Notes: generated by a model not told the origin, from the sequence alone. Counted from the stretch's first letter, positions 11,236 through 24,600 are shown. The stretch is 60,000 nt of DNA from Cryptomeria japonica (GCF_030272615.1 NC_081411.1:215250654-215310653), one strand, 5' to 3'. Made by a program: numbers and translations.

Positions 11236-11450
11236 TCAACATTCGATAGATGAGTATGTTATATATATGTTAAAACTGAAACTCAAAACCAATAGTATCA
11301 ACAAATATCACTTGGTATTGGAAAGAGAAGAAGAAGTAGGTGAACGGTTTATAGAGTTGTTCAGAGGCCCTTAAAGAAATAACACTGGATTCTCATCCTT
11401 ATACTAGATCACAAAGAAGGGAGGGAGTTTTTGATTAATTTTTAAAAAAA

Positions 11451-12416
11451 TTGCAAGGGTTCTCATTCTCTACAAACTTCACTCCCAAGAGGAAGGCTAA
11501 AAGTAGACCTTCTTCTCCTACTAAAACTACTCCAAAAATATCTCTCTCTTCTAGCAATTGGCAAGCATTAATGCTTTCTAGAATCCAAGCCCCTCCTCTT
11601 GTAACCATTTTCCCTGCTTCAATCATAGCTCAACCATCGGGTGTTGCAGTCGGGCCTCTTTCTCTCGCTGCTCATAATCCTCCCCCAAAAGGAGCTAAGG
11701 ATGTTTTACCTAAGTTCAACAGAGACGGGAAAATCTCATTTGAAGAACATTTGAACTCCTTTAATGCAGTGATTGGGATACTGGAAGTGCAGCATGAAGA
11801 TGTGGTAGTTAGGCTTTTCGCTCAAACTCTTATTGAGGGAGCAACAGATTGGTTTAGTCATCCGCAGGCAGGATCTATAACTAACTGGCTAACAATGAAA
11901 ACTACTTTCGAGAAACGGTTCAAGAGGGCTGATGATGAGCACTCACTTTTGGCTTAGTTCACACAAATGAAGAAAGAGATTCATGAGCCAATGAGAGATT
12001 ATGTGGCTAGGTATAATAAAATTATTCATAAAATTCCCCAGGCTAAAAGACCAACTACTGATAACTAACAATGTTTCTTTATCAACTCTATGCCTCCTGA
12101 TGTTGGTTTCCATCTCAGAAGAAATAGGCCAGCTGATCTTGATACTGCACAGAACCAAGCTATAGAGCGTGAAGATGATTTAATAGCAGTAGAGAAGTGG
12201 AGAAAACATGTGCAAATCCCTCAAGGACAATCTCAAGCTTCCACTTCTTTGACTGAACTAGTTGTCCAAAGATTAGTCAATGATATGATTGCTTTGAAGA
12301 GGCAAATTCCAAAAATTGGAGGTTCTTACCCACAACCCTATCAAGATATAAGTAGGAAACAACCAAACCAACACAATTATGGGTGAACTTTGTAATTCCC
12401 TACTGCCCCGCAAATA
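11451..12416 (+). pseudogene. gag of tandem element, copy 1
   Basis: This stretch encodes the retrotransposon capsid precursor. The recognisable part is the Retrotrans_gag fold: LPKFNRDGKISFEEHLNSF (about 11708-11763), then RLFAQTLIEGATDWFSH and a TTFEKRF block. In-frame stops occur at about 11955, 12066 and 12384. The initiator is TTG here but ATG in copy 2 at 22487, which supports this start. I see no CCHC zinc knuckle. The frame is the same one that continues into protease. Confidence 0.75.
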
Positions 12417-13560
12417 TTGAAAATAGAAGGTCCTCTTGATAAAGGTGCTATGTTCTCTTTTCACCTTACTTCAGATCATGATGGGAGTTCTTCTCTTGAT
12501 ATGATAAGGCATGTTCAAATGGAAAGCACAAAGGATGAACTCGGCGAGTTCACTGAAGCAGACAAGAATCAAGAAGTACTTGGCGACTCTGGCTCATTTT
12601 ACCTTGAATATGAATTAGATTCAGAAAGAGGTGGTAATATTTTGGTAACTCTTGAAGACCTTGCATGTGCAATCCTTACAAGGAATCAACGAACCTCCCA
12701 ACCTGCTTCTTTTGCGAACTCTACTGGAACTAATTTCAAGGGTAAGGGTCTTGAAAGTAATGATTCTTCCTTTCATGCAAAGACTCCTGAAGTTAAGATT
12801 TTCAAAAGAAATACTGAAAGTAAAAATAATTCTTCTCTTTCTCCCTCTTTTGACATAATTGAATTTTGCAAAGCTTCAACTATTCAACTTTCGATAGCCA
12901 AATATTTGAAACTGAACCCGAGGGAATTGGACAAGTTGGTCAAATATGTAAAAGGAGATCCTACCTCAGAGTCTTCAGTGCATAAGTCTGTGGTTGATAA
13001 TGATTTGTTTGTTGCTGAAAAACCTACATCTTCTTCTTGTCCTTCCACTGATTCGATTAATCCTTGTGCCTTTCACAATGCTGAAGATAGGCTTGATACT
13101 GAAGTTCTGAAACCCGAACCTTTTTATATCTCTCTCCTCTTGAATGGTCAGAAGCTTAGCAATGGTATTATAGATTCAAGGGCATCAGATAACATAATGA
13201 CATCATCTGTTGCCAGAGCTTTAGGTTTAACACTTACCAAGACATTTGGGAGATGTTACTCGATGGATGGGAAGCAGGTCCCTCTCATTGGGCAAGTAAA
13301 GGATGCTCAAGCAGTACTTGCAGCATGTCCTGATAAAAGGGTAAAGCTGACCATTTTGGTTGCTGACATTCCTGCAAGTTATGGGATGCTTTTAAGTAGG
13401 ACTTTCTGTAAGGATCTGGGGGGTGAAATCAAGATGGACTGGTTAGAGGCTATTATTCCATTAGGAAAACAAAAGATCAAACTTGAACTTGAACTGAAAA
13501 ATAAATATACATTTTTTCCTTCTGATAATCCCAAAGCCCAGATTTTGTTCCAGGAATGTG
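12417..13560 (+). pseudogene. linker and aspartic protease region, copy 1
   Basis: A Ser-rich linker (12417-13100) is followed by a retropepsin-like domain starting PFYISLLLNGQKLSNGIID. The catalytic D-S/T-G motif reads D-S-R (codons at 13173-13181), so the essential Gly is lost. The downstream flap and VADIPASYGMLLSRTF block are recognisable. This belongs to the open frame 12417-14186, with no stop between protease and the following RNase H. Confidence 0.7.
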
Positions 13561-13569
13561 AATTTGGAA

Positions 13570-14186
13570 ATTATCTCATTCTTGCACCTGATAAAAAGGA
13601 GTTAGGAGAAGTAGTTGATGAACAAGATGAATTATGGCAAATGCAGTTCGATGGAAGTTGTGCTAGCCCTAGTTCACGAGCAGGAGTCGTTTTGCTTTCA
13701 CCAAATGGTAATGTTTTTCCTTTTTCTTTTAAATTGGATTTTGAAAATATAAATAACACTGTGGAATATGAGGCATTACTTTTAGGGTTGAATGAAGCCA
13801 AATGTAAGGGTATAAAATTGCTTAAGGTGAAAGGTGATGCTGAGCTGATTGTTAAACAGGTAAGAAATGTTTACTTTGATGATAGACTGAAACATTATAG
13901 AAATAGAGTTTGGGATGAGATAGAGTTTTTTGATGCTTTCTCAATTGAAGCTATACCAAGAGAGCAAAACACTAGGGCTGATTCATTGGCTGTTTCAGCT
14001 TCTCTCTTGTTACCACATCCAGACTTCAAGAATGATTCTTATAGAATTGAGATGATTTACAGACGTAGTGTTCCTGACAATGTGTATCATTGGCAAGTAT
14101 TTGATACAGATGCTCAGATTAAAGATTTTTTGGAGTGTGCTCGTTCCTTTGCCCAAACATATTTTGAGGGTTCTGAGGATGTGTAA
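13570..14186 (+). pseudogene. extra (archaeal-type) RNase H, upstream of RT, copy 1
   Basis: This domain reads MQFDGSCASPSS, YEALLLGLNEAKCKGIK, VKGDAELIVKQV and RADSLAVSA. These four segments hold the D-E-D-D set expected of an RNase H fold (first Asp at 13650-13652, last near 13980). The order is unusual: it lies between protease and reverse transcriptase, whereas in the Tat elements I know the additional RNase H lies after the normal one and before integrase. A 2-base deletion relative to copy 2 shifts the frame at about 14180. Confidence 0.75.
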
Positions 14187-15240
14187 AGAATTTTGTCCAA
14201 ATCCTGGTATTGATTCTGATAAGAATTTTATTCAACTTAAGGGGAACAAAATCCCAAAAGGTTTAGTGACTCTAGAGAGGTTTTTCGCCCGTAATGATGT
14301 GTTCACCGGCAAGAAGATTCCTAATGATGACAGTAAGGTGGGTTGCAAAAAGATCAATCTTGGTGATGAGTCTAATCCTAGAATGGTAACCATCGGCAAA
14401 TGTTGTTCTTCTGAAGGGAAGCGAGTGCTCATTGAGTTATTGAAAGAATACATTGATGTGTTTGCTTGGTTTTATGATGATTTGAAGGAATTTAGAAATG
14501 GTCAGTTTCAACATCAAATTCTGTTGAAGCCCAGTGTTTCTCCTTTTAGACAAAAATAGAGAAATTTCAATCCCATGATGGTAGAAGCAATTTTCAAAGA
14601 AGTAGATAAAATGCTAAAAGTCAGAATTTATACCCAATCCATCACTCTACATGGGTAGCCAATATAGTAACTGTAAGGAAGAAAAATGGGGAGATCTAGA
14701 TTTGTGTAGATTTTGGCAATTTGAATTAGGCAAGTCTTAAGGATAGCTATGCTTTACCTAACATGGACCATATTTTGTAGACAGTAGTTGGGTCAGAAAT
14801 GATGTCAATGTTAGATGGTTTTTCTGTGTACAATCAAATTAGTGTTACATAAAAGGAACAGTATAAGACAACATTTATCACCCCTTGGAGAACGTTTGCG
14901 TATAATTATAAGCCTTTTGGTCTGATTAATGCCGAGGAAACTTTTCAAAGGGCCATGGATTCTTCTTTTAGGGATTTCTGTGACAGGATTATTGTAATTT
15001 ATGTAGATGACTTGACCGTGTTCTCTAAAGAAAGGAAGAATCATCTCAAAGATCTGAGGACAGTTCTACAATGTTGTCGAGAACATGGTATCTCCTTGAA
15101 TCCCAAAAAATCAGTGTTCTGTGTAATTGAAAGAAAACTATTGGGGCACGTTGTTTCGAAAGAAGGCATGAAGATTGATCCCGAAAGAGTCAATGCAATT
15201 CAACACCCCAGCCTGCCTCAAATCAGACTAGAGTGAGGTC
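14187..15240 (+). pseudogene. reverse transcriptase, copy 1
   Basis: The RT N-terminal block has the typical plant Ty3/gypsy form: LLKEYIDVFAW, then LKPSVSPFRQK. After several stops (for example at 14557-14559) the palm follows, with the catalytic YVDD at 15000-15011 and the LGHVVSKEGMKIDPERV connection block. Many stops and small shifts show decay. Confidence 0.8.
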
Positions 15241-15774
15241 ATTTTTTGGCCAAGTAAATTTCCTAAGAAGGTTTGTACCTGAATTTGCAGAAACTAGTAA
15301 GCATATCATCAGCTTGTTGAGTGAGAGGTACCCTTTTAAATGGACTGATGAAGCAAAAGAAGCTTTTGAAAAGATTAAAAGTTCAGTTTCCAGTGCACCA
15401 ACCCTCATCAACCCAAATTTTAAAAAGGATTTTATCATATGCTGTTATGCCTCAGAACATACAATGTTAGGCATATTATTACAGATAGATGAATCTGGGA
15501 CTGAAGCAACCATAGCATTCATGAGTGTTCCTCTTAAGAAACATGAGCTTAAGTATTCACTCTCAGAAAAAAAAGTCTTTGTCATGGTTAAAGCTATAAA
15601 ACAATTCAGATATTACATTCAGCATTCTCACTCTGTGGTGTTTGTTCTAGATTATGTAGTAAAAAGTATTTTGACTCAGCAGGAAGTTGGGCTAAACAAA
15701 AGAGCGATATGGGTAACTAAAATTTAGGAATATGATCTGGATATTTGTCCTCCAAAGACAATTAAATGACAGGG
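15241..15774 (+). pseudogene. connection and degenerate Ty3-type RNase H, copy 1
   Basis: FLRRFVPEFAE and PFKWTDEAKEAFEKIK are the RT-RNase H connection. The RNase H start reads FIICCYASEHTMLGILLQ, so the usual catalytic Asp of the T/TDAS motif is replaced by Tyr. Copy 2 also lacks Asp here, so the loss precedes the array. This fits replacement by the extra RNase H upstream. Confidence 0.7.
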
Positions 15775-17113
15775 TTTATGCAAACTGATAGCAGAGAATA
15801 AATGGAAACAGATAAAGGGTTACCATTGACTCTATTTCTTGGGTTACAAGATACATGGTTTTCTGATGTAGCTTATTACTTGACCTATGGTAGTTGCCTG
15901 AGTCATTTTTCAACTAAAGAACAAAGTAATCTTAAATTAAAAGAAACTCAGTATGTTATCTAGCAAGATGTTTTGTATAAAAAAGGCTTGGATGGTACCT
16001 ATTTGAGATGTGTAGATAAGCCACAACAACGAAAGCTTCTAGAAGTTTATCATGATGAAGCCTACAGAGGACATTTCTCATCCTTAGTAACTACTTTTAA
16101 GATTTTAAGGAATTGTTTTTATTGGCCTGGTATGTTTCGTGATGCATATACTTATGTTAGGGGATGTCAAAAATGTCAACTCTTTTCTAGCAAACCACAG
16201 TTAGGTGCTCTACCTTTAAAACCTGTGGTAGTAGATGAACCTTTTAAACAATGAGGTATTGATTTTGTCGGTCGAATAAATCCTCATTCCTGTGCTGGTC
16301 ATATGTATATTATGACAACAAAAAATTATTTTACTAAGTGGGTGGAGGCTATCCCCAATAAGAAGGCAAACTCAAAGGTAGTATGTAATTGTCTCAAAGA
16401 TTGCATTTTAGTCCATTTTGGGGTCCCTCAGAAGATTGTCGCTGATAATGCATTATATTTCTCCTCAGAGGAATTGACCATGTTTTTTAATGAACATATA
16501 AATTACTCTTTCACACTCCTCTAATTACTTCCCACAAGCTAATGGGTTGGTAGAATCAAGCAACAAGAACTTGGTAGCAATCATGAAGAAGTTAGTTGGT
16601 GATAATACCCGAAACTGGCATAAAAAGTTGTATGAAGCCTTATGGGCAGATAGAATTACCCCTAAAAGAGAAATTGGAATGGCACCTTATGAACTGGTGT
16701 ATGGGATTGGTGCAAAGGTTTCTTTACCTCTGGAATTGGCAGCAGTGAAGCTTCAAACTGTAATTGAGGACTCCTTTTTCCAAAATGCTCTAGAGAAGAG
16801 AGTCATGTATTTGACAAGGTTGGAAGAAGAAAGAGAGATGTTAATGGACAAAATTATTGAAAATCAAAATAGGGTGATGAAAATATTCGATATGAAGGCT
16901 CGACCAAGAGGTTTCCTCAAAGGGGATGAAGTACTGCTATGGGACAAGAGAAGAGAACCAAAGGGTGCCCATGGAAAATTTGATTTACTGTGGAAAGACC
17001 TGTTCAAGATCCATGAAGTAGTGGGACCAAATGCATTCAGACTGAATTATCCTGATGGAAGGGTTATGCTGTATACCTATAATGGGCAAGACTTGAAGCT
17101 CTATAAACTTTGA
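15775..17113 (+). pseudogene. integrase, copy 1
   Basis: The HHCC zinc-binding block is visible (HDEAYRGH near 16050, CQKC near 16166). The catalytic core follows with Asp in GIDFVG (about 16260), Asp in VADNALYF (about 16443) and Glu in VESSNKN (about 16550). The C-terminal domain ends DLKLYKL with TGA 17111-17113. A TGA at 16252-16254 replaces a Trp that copy 2 still has. A further break is at about 16522. Confidence 0.8.
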
Positions 17114-17331
17114 AATGTATGATTAAGAGTTCCTGTAAATAGTAGATTAGTTGTTTGTTTTTGTCTTTTTGGTGAGTGTCCTTTCGTCTCCTTTTTATTT
17201 TGCTATGCGAAACCAGAGATTTAGAGTTCTTTGCACTTTTCACAAAATGCAATCCCCAGTCAAAGCCAATGTTACCTTGTCAATCCTCCCTCATAACAAG
17301 AGTGAGTTGCCTTGCAAAATTTTTAGTTCAG
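17114..17331 (+). other. 3' untranslated spacer before LTR copy 2
   Basis: No coding sequence. The stretch is pyrimidine-rich, with AACAAGAGTGAG about 25 bases before the repeat start as the only purine-rich candidate primer. The equivalent in the second unit is 28108-28325. Confidence 0.5.
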
Positions 17332-18229
17332 TCCTTGTCTTGTTTAGAATTCATTGGTTCAATCCCTAATTCGCTTGTAAATTATTTCTAAATCCTTAGC
17401 GTTAAGTTTCAATGGTCTCTTTGAACCTCATGAACCCCTTGAACCATCTTGAAAAGAGTTCATAGTGTTCATTTAGGTACCACAGGTTGTAAGTTGAGTC
17501 TAAGATATTTTAAGGTTAACATTTATGTCAAGTGTTTTGTAGCAGCTCTATTTTATGGTCGTAGTCGATGTTTTATATCCTTTCTCTCCAGATCGTGAAC
17601 CATTTGAACTTAGTTCAAATAGTTCAGTGTTGTTCAACATGTTCGATGAAGTTCAAAGGGCCAGTGGCAATCAACAAAAGTTAATCTTTTGAAAAGGAAA
17701 TTTCCTTGGTGCAACGTATGCAACTACCTAAACCCTCATGAAGTCAGTTCAAATTGTTCATGGATGTTCAAATCAGGTGGGTCCTATAGACAAAATGACG
17801 TGATGGTGCATTTATTGCCAAGTGTGATGAAAATTTGACCATATCTCGAGAGACGTCAACCTGCCGATTTTTGAAGTCAAGTAATCATTTTTTGGGAATT
17901 GGTAGTTATGCTGAGAGCGTAATCATGCATTCAATGCACATGCGTGATGTCAAATCCCAATGCTAGACACATTTGAGTTGATGGCTGAAATTAATGCACT
18001 AAATGATCTTTTGTCGCTTCATTTGCTATAAGGTATGAAGTGATTAATTTTTGAAACCTATTCTTCATTGCTGTGGAGTTTTTGATAGAAGGTTTGTCTG
18101 CTAGTAGTCATTCGATTGGTTTCAACTGTGAAGGTAAGTTTTGATTCCTATCTTCTCCAGTGATTTTTAGCTATTTTTATCTCTCGTAATAAAATTGCTG
18201 GGAGAAATAAGGGTTGTTGTTTATGAATT

Positions 18230-21200
18230 ATGAAGTCCACTCTACATCTTTTTGGAAATATTTTTAGTCTTGCTTTCACGGAACCCATTGTCAGTGACAT
18301 AGACCTTAAAGGAGAGAATTTGGAGGTCTTGAAGGAAAGGGAATTTAAAAATATTGATGGTTGTTTTGGTTTAGAAATTCTAAGTAGTGGCCTAATAGAG
18401 GCGGCAGCCTTCCCTCCTGCTATTCCTTGCCCAAAATTAGTTAGGGAGTGCATTGCAAGATATGACCCTATTTCTAAAACTATCAAGAAGGACAATTGTG
18501 AAACCTTCCTCGTGATTAATAGGGAAGTCATTTCTTTTGTTTTCAAATTGCCTGATTATAAGTTCTCCAATTTTTCCCCTGCCCAATCAGTCACTGAGTT
18601 CAATGCAAACAAGACTGGAAATTAGAACAATATAGCAAAGCATTGGTTGAGAGTTCCTCAGAGAGGTGGCTCTAGGTTACCAAAATATCCCAACAAAAAT
18701 CACATGCTTCCCCACATCCATGATGTTATGTTGTTGTTACTCCAAATTAGAGGTTCAGCTGAGGCCTACAACTTTGATGATTGGATTTACTATTATGTGC
18801 AATTGGTGTTGGAAGAAAAGCAGTTCCTTGACTAAGCAGAGCTTATTACTGACTCCATGAGGGAACAACTGACCATGGCAAAGAAGTTCAAGAAAAATTT
18901 CTTTATTTCTTCGTATTTGATATATTGTCTGGCATGTGTCAAAGAAATAATGAAAATTCCTAGGCAACTTGCTAAAGGGGATGTTTCTGTATACGACTTT
19001 TACCCCATGCTACAAAAAGATAATGCATTGTTAGATTTTAGGAGAGTGCATAATGCTTTCCTAGAGACTTATGTTATGAATTGAAGAACATGAAATCTAA
19101 AAGGCTGTCTTAAGATTCCCAGGCCTTAGTGAAAAGATATGGCAACTTCTTTGTTCAGTTTCCTCATTTCTATTATATAAGGGTAGGTGGTTTTGAAGAA
19201 GAGCCATCCAGACTTCCTCATTTTTCCTCAGATTGTTTTGTCCTTGCCAAGATTTGTAGGCAGTTGTCTACTATAATTAAGAAAGGTCAACATAGGGATA
19301 AATGGGAGGATCATTTTCTTGTTCAATTGGGCACTTTATCTTGTAGTTCAATGTTAGATGTGTTGAGCATAGGAGCTGACTTGAAGAATTTTAATTTTCA
19401 ACTGTATCATGAAAGGAATGGTTTTGATAATAAGGGTTTCTCACAAACTCTTGGTTTCATGCTGCACCTTCCTATCCCACTCTTGGAGGACTTTTGGGAA
19501 GATTGTTGTGATGAGATTTAAGTGTTCATAAGAGCAAATATGAGAATGGTTTTGGAACGGGTAGTTTCACTACAGGTGAAACTTGATATAAGTGGCATCG
19601 AAGAGGATTATCTGAAGCTATTTGAATCTGGGTATCTAGATCAAACTAAACCTGAACCATCCTACATTAATTGGGATATGGAAGAGGAAGATGATATACA
19701 CCTCAGAACAAAAAGAGTCCTAGAGAGAATTGCAGATTGGGTTAATAAGAAAAGAATAATGAAATCATGCAACAAGATTGGTCCTGCAAGAGATGATGTG
19801 GTTTCTCTACATTCCCCAAAATGCTTTTCTAACACTACTTCTATGCATGTTAATGCAAATAAAAATAAGAAGTCATCTCACATCAAGCACGAGCCTAATC
19901 CTGCTTTGAACTTTCTTGCTCCTCAATACACAAGGTCACAGAGTGTTGCACAGAAGAAAATGGATCGGGTCAGAGACACAGAGGTGAAAGACAAGATCCT
20001 TGATATTCAGATTTTTGAGATCGAGGACCTTGATAGTGACATTATCAACACAATGGATTCTCATGCAATCACTATAGCCATGATACCACCCCCTAAAGTA
20101 ACTAGAGTAACAGCTAGTTCAAGCACAACTCCCAAATGGTTAACTAACTTAGTAACAGCTAGTTCAAGCACAACTCCCAAATGGTTAACTAACTCAGTAA
20201 GTAAAAAATGGAGCTCGACCCCAGTGTCTATCGCAATTCAAGACATGGTGGTGAAATACATGGAGAAAGCGCCTAAACACAAGAAGTTCAAAACAACCAC
20301 TAGGTTGAACGCTGATGAAAAGACTAGGATATAGGTTTCTGAAATCACTTCCTATAAACCCAAGGAAGAAAGTAAAGAAATAAATGCAGAAGATTTTGAG
20401 GTAACCAAAGTAGATCTCAGAAACATGAGAAGGGACTGTAATAACCACCTTTTTATTGTGATAGCTAAGAAGATGCTCACTAGGTCAGAAAAAGAAGAAC
20501 AAGAGAAAAGGGAACTGAAATGACATATCAAGATTCTAGCTCAATTCATTGATAGCCTAGGCTATTTTGGAGCACTTCCCATATCACACACTTCAAGAAG
20601 TTTTGATCCCACTTCACCTGAGAACAAGAAACTAATGAATCAAGTTCAGTGAGCCAAGAGCATCGTATAGGTCATAGAGAAATGAATTGAAGGAGTGATC
20701 AGAGATGGAAAAAAATATATTACAGATTCTAGGAAGCTATGCGATGAAATGCAAAATCTCACTGCAGAGATCCAGAATCAGATTGTGCCGTGGGAAAAGG
20801 AAGAGCATAAATGGGAAAATGTATTACCCATGTTCACCAAGATAAAAAAATATGGAGCCACGAAGTTTTTAGCAGAAAATTCAATTAAATTGGTAACTAA
20901 TGAGTGCCAGCTCTTCGTATTGAAGAAAACTATAGCATGGCGGGTAATTACATTCAAGTCTATGATCTCTGATGCCAAGGCCTCTGTTTACGAGCTTCAG
21001 GAACTTCAGTGTATCTTGGTCAATGACAATAAAGTGCTTAACCCAGACCATGATTGGCAACTAGGACTTTGTGGGATGAATACACAGGACGCAGTAAAGG
21101 CATTTAAGCTGCACATGGAGAAAGTTAAGGCCAAAGGCAACTTTACTTCTAAAGATATAACACAAATCACCCGAATTGAGTCCATGATGTTCATTGGTAA

Positions 21201-21375
21201 TGATCAGTTACCTAAGCATGTCGAGAAAATGGTAAAACACAGATGGGAAAAGGAATCCACAAAAGCGAAAATCAATGCCATGAAGAATCCGAGTCATTCT
21301 ATAATTCAGGAGCTTGCAACCACCCACGATGCCTGGAAAAGTGGACGAGGAGATGACACTGGAGATGAGGCATAA
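18230..21375 (+). pseudogene. LTR-borne ORF series, copy 2
   Basis: This is the same ORF as at 7245. The ATG at 18230 opens a 131-codon frame. The frame resumes at 18647, 18857, 19129 and 19522-20334 (270 codons, the longest intact piece of the middle part), then 20695-21375 (226 codons) to the stop. The TAA after the first block is shared with the other copies. TGA at 20521-20523 replaces a CGA codon still present in copy 1 (9488-9490). A 45-bp duplication at 20107-20196 adds 15 codons in frame. The C-terminal 226-codon piece is complete here, ends in an acidic tail and shows no known domain that I recognise. Confidence 0.6.
20107..20196 (+). repeat. 45-bp tandem duplication private to LTR copy 2
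   Basis: The unit starts GTAACAGCTAGTTCAAGCAC at 20107 and again at 20152. Copies 1 and 3 have one unit. It preserves the frame of the LTR ORF. Confidence 0.85.
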
Positions 21376-22252
21376 TATGATGCTTATGATTTGTTTTTAT
21401 TTTTATATGCTTTTCAAAACTTTGCAATGACTTCAAGACATGTGTCCCCTAAATACTCTGTTGGTTTTATAACACTTTTAGAGGAGATCAGGTTTTCAGG
21501 GAGACCTCCTCTATTCTTAAAAAGGCTACTATAAGTTAGATGAAATAGATTTAGAAGGGGTTAGAAAAGTTAGAATGGGAGACTTAGAAATTAGAAAATT
21601 TTGGTTTTGTCCGAAAGAAGTGATCTGTTTTTCCAGAATCTGAAATTGGAAGGAACTTTTGTGTGTATCTTGATGTCTTTGTGGATGGAATATACATATA
21701 AAGATCGTATGCATTTTGGGGTTTAGAATCTTTGAGTTTGAATCCATGGAGTAATGTTTCTTTGCAAATATTAATCCAGTCAAATTGTCTATGATTATTT
21801 TTCTGATGAAGAATGCTATTATTAATCTGGAGCTTCTTTTTGTGTTGTTTAGAAAGATATTTAGTTGAAAAGAGACTTTGTTTCCCTTGTTTATTTTTAT
21901 GAAGTGCTGAAATCAACGTTGTTGAACTTTGATTCGATTCCTTCTTATTTCCATGGTGAAGCATCTTGAAGAAAATCCTTTTCTAAAATATTTGCAAATT
22001 GTTGGCCTTTCATCTAAGAATGAAGCAGGCAGCCTTACATGCTTTCAGGTGAAAAGCATATCAATTGTATTTAGTTAAATTATTCCCTAAATAACTAATG
22101 GAGGGAGTTGTACCTATCTAAAATTTAGAGGGAAGTGATGTATGCCACACTTACCCAACTGATTAGTTGAACTTTTATTTTTCAAGGAGGGTAACAGACG
22201 TTTGAATTAATTCAATTAAAAGAAAGACAAAATCTATTCACTAACAGATTTT

Positions 22253-22271
22253 TGGCAACTTTGCTAGGAAA
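22253..22271 (+). promoter_or_regulatory. primer-binding site, internal region 2
   Basis: TGGCAACTTTGCTAGGAAA lies six bases after the end of LTR copy 2 and differs from site 1 at two positions. Confidence 0.6.
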
Positions 22272-22486
22272 TCAACATTCGATAGATGAGTATGTTATAT
22301 ATATGTTAAAACTTAAACTCAAAACCAACAATATCAACAAAGATCACTTGGTATTGGAAAGAGAAGAAGAAGTAGGTGAATGGTTGATAGAGTTGTTCAG
22401 AGGCCCTAAAAGAAATAACACTGGATTCTTGTGCTTATACTAGATCACAAAGAAGGGAGCGAATTTTTGATAATCTTTTTGAAAAA

Positions 22487-23455
22487 ATGCAAGGGTTCTC
22501 ATTCTCTATAAATTTCACTCCTAAGAGGAAGGTTAAAAGTAGACCTTCTTCTCCTACTAAAACTACTCCCAAAATATCTCTCTCTTCTAGAAATTGGCAA
22601 GTATTAATGCTTTTTGGAATCCAAGCCCCTCCTCTTGTAACAATTTTCCCTGCTTTAATCATGGCTCAACCATGGGATGCTGTAGTCGGGCCTCTTGCTC
22701 TCGCTGCTCATAATCCTCCCCCGAAAGGAGCTAAGGATGTTTTACCTAAGTTCAACAGAGATGGGAAAATCTCAGTTGAAGAACATTTGAACTCCTTTAA
22801 TGTAGTGACTGCGATACTCGCAGTGCAGCACAAAGATGTGGCTGTTAGGCTTTTCGCTCAAACTCTTACTAAGGGAGCAATAGATTGGTTCAGTCATCTG
22901 TAGGCGGGATCTATAACTAAATGGCTAACAATGAAAACTACTTTCGAGTAATGGTTCAAGAGCGCTGATGATGAGCACTCACTTTTGGTTAAGCTCACAC
23001 AAATGAAGAAAGAGATTCATGAGCCAATGAGAGATTATGTGGCTAGGTATAATAAAATTATTCATAAAATTCCCCAGGCTAAAAGACCAACTGATGATAA
23101 CTAACAATGTTTCTTTATCAACTCTATGCCTCTTGATGTTGGTTTCCATCTCAAAAGAAATAGGCCAATGTATCTTGACACTACACGGAACCAAGCTATA
23201 GAGCTTGAAGATGATTTAATAATAGCGGGGAAGTGGAGAAAAGATGTGCAAATCCCTCAAGGACAATCTCAAGCTTCCACTTCTTCGACTGATCCAGTTG
23301 TCCAAAGATTAGTCAACGATATGATTGCTTTGAAGAGGAAAATTCCAAAAATTGGAGGTTCTTACCCACAACCCTATCAAGATATAAGTAGGAAACAACC
23401 AAACCAACACAATTATAGGCAAACTTTGCAACTCCCTGCTACCCCGCAAAGATTG
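22487..23455 (+). pseudogene. gag of tandem element, copy 2
   Basis: The ATG at 22487 (MQGFSFSINF) supports the gag start. The Retrotrans_gag block LPKFNRDGKISVEEHLNSF is followed by a TAG near 22903 and further stops near 22950 and 23102. From 23126 the frame is open through the gag C-terminus into the protease linker, showing that gag and pol were one polyprotein frame. Confidence 0.75.
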
Positions 23456-24600
23456 AAAATAGAAGGTCCTCCTGATAAAGGTGCTATGTTCTCTTTTCAC
23501 CTTACTTCAGATCACGATGGGAGTTCTTGTCTTGATATGATAAGGCATGTTCAAATGGAAAGCACAAAGGATGAACTCGGTGAGTTCATTGAAGCAGAAA
23601 AGATTCAAGAAGTACCTAGCAACTTTGGATCATTTTACTTTAAATATGAATCAAATTCAGATAGAGGTGGTAATATTTTGGTAACTCTTGAAGACCTTGC
23701 ATGTGCAGTCCTTACAAAGAATCAACAAACCTCCCAACCTGCTCCTTTTGCAAACTCTATTGGAACTAATTTCAAGGGTAAGGGTCCCGTAATTAATGAT
23801 TCTTCCTTTCATGCAAAGTCTCCTGAAGTTAAGATTTTGGAAGGAAATACTGAAAGTAAAAATAATTCTTCTCTTTCTCCCTCTTTTGATATAATTGAAT
23901 TTTGCAAAGCTTCAACTGTTCAAATTTTGACGGCAGAATATTTGAAACTGAACCCGAGGGAATTGGACAAGTTGGTCAAATATGTAAAAGGAGATCCTAC
24001 CTCAGAGTCCTCAGTGCATAAGTGTGTGGTTAATAATAATTTGTTTGTTACTGAAAAACCTACATCTCCTTCTTTTCCTTCCACTGATTTGATTAATCCC
24101 CATGCCTTTCACAATGCTGAAGATAAGCTTGATACTGAAGTTCTGAAACTCGAACCTTTTATATCTCTCTCCTCTTGAATGGTCAAAAGCTTAGCAATTA
24201 TATTATAGATTCAGTGTTGTCAGATAACATAATGCCATCATCTGTTGCCAGAGCTTTAGGTTTAACACTTACCAACACATTTGGGAGATGTTACTCAATG
24301 GATGGGAAGTAGGTCCCTCTCATTGGGCAAGTAAAGAATGCTCAAGCAGTACTTGTAGCATGTCCTGATAAAAGGGTAAAGTTGACCATTTTGGTTGTTG
24401 ACATTCCTGCAAGTTATGGGATGCTTTTAAGTAGGACTTTCTGTAAGGATCTGGGGGGTGAAATCAAGATGGACTTATCAGAGCCTATTATTCCACTAGG
24501 AAAATAAAAGATCAAACTTGAACCTGAACTGAAAAATAAATATACAATTTTTCCTTCTAATAATCCCAAAGCCTAGATTCTGTTCCAAGAATGTGAATTT
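23456..24600 (+). pseudogene. linker and protease region, copy 2
   Basis: The open frame from 23126 ends at 24178, just before the protease. The catalytic D-S/T-G motif reads D-S-V (near 24210), so it is broken by a different change from that in copy 1. Several later stops follow (for example near 24310, 24506 and 24575). Confidence 0.65.

Larger units (their letters stand above)
17332..22246 (+). repeat. LTR copy 2 (4,915 bp)
   Basis: This is homologous end to end to 6345-11210 and 28326-33151, with scattered substitutions. Its greater length is largely explained by a 45-bp in-frame tandem duplication at 20107-20196. Confidence 0.7.
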
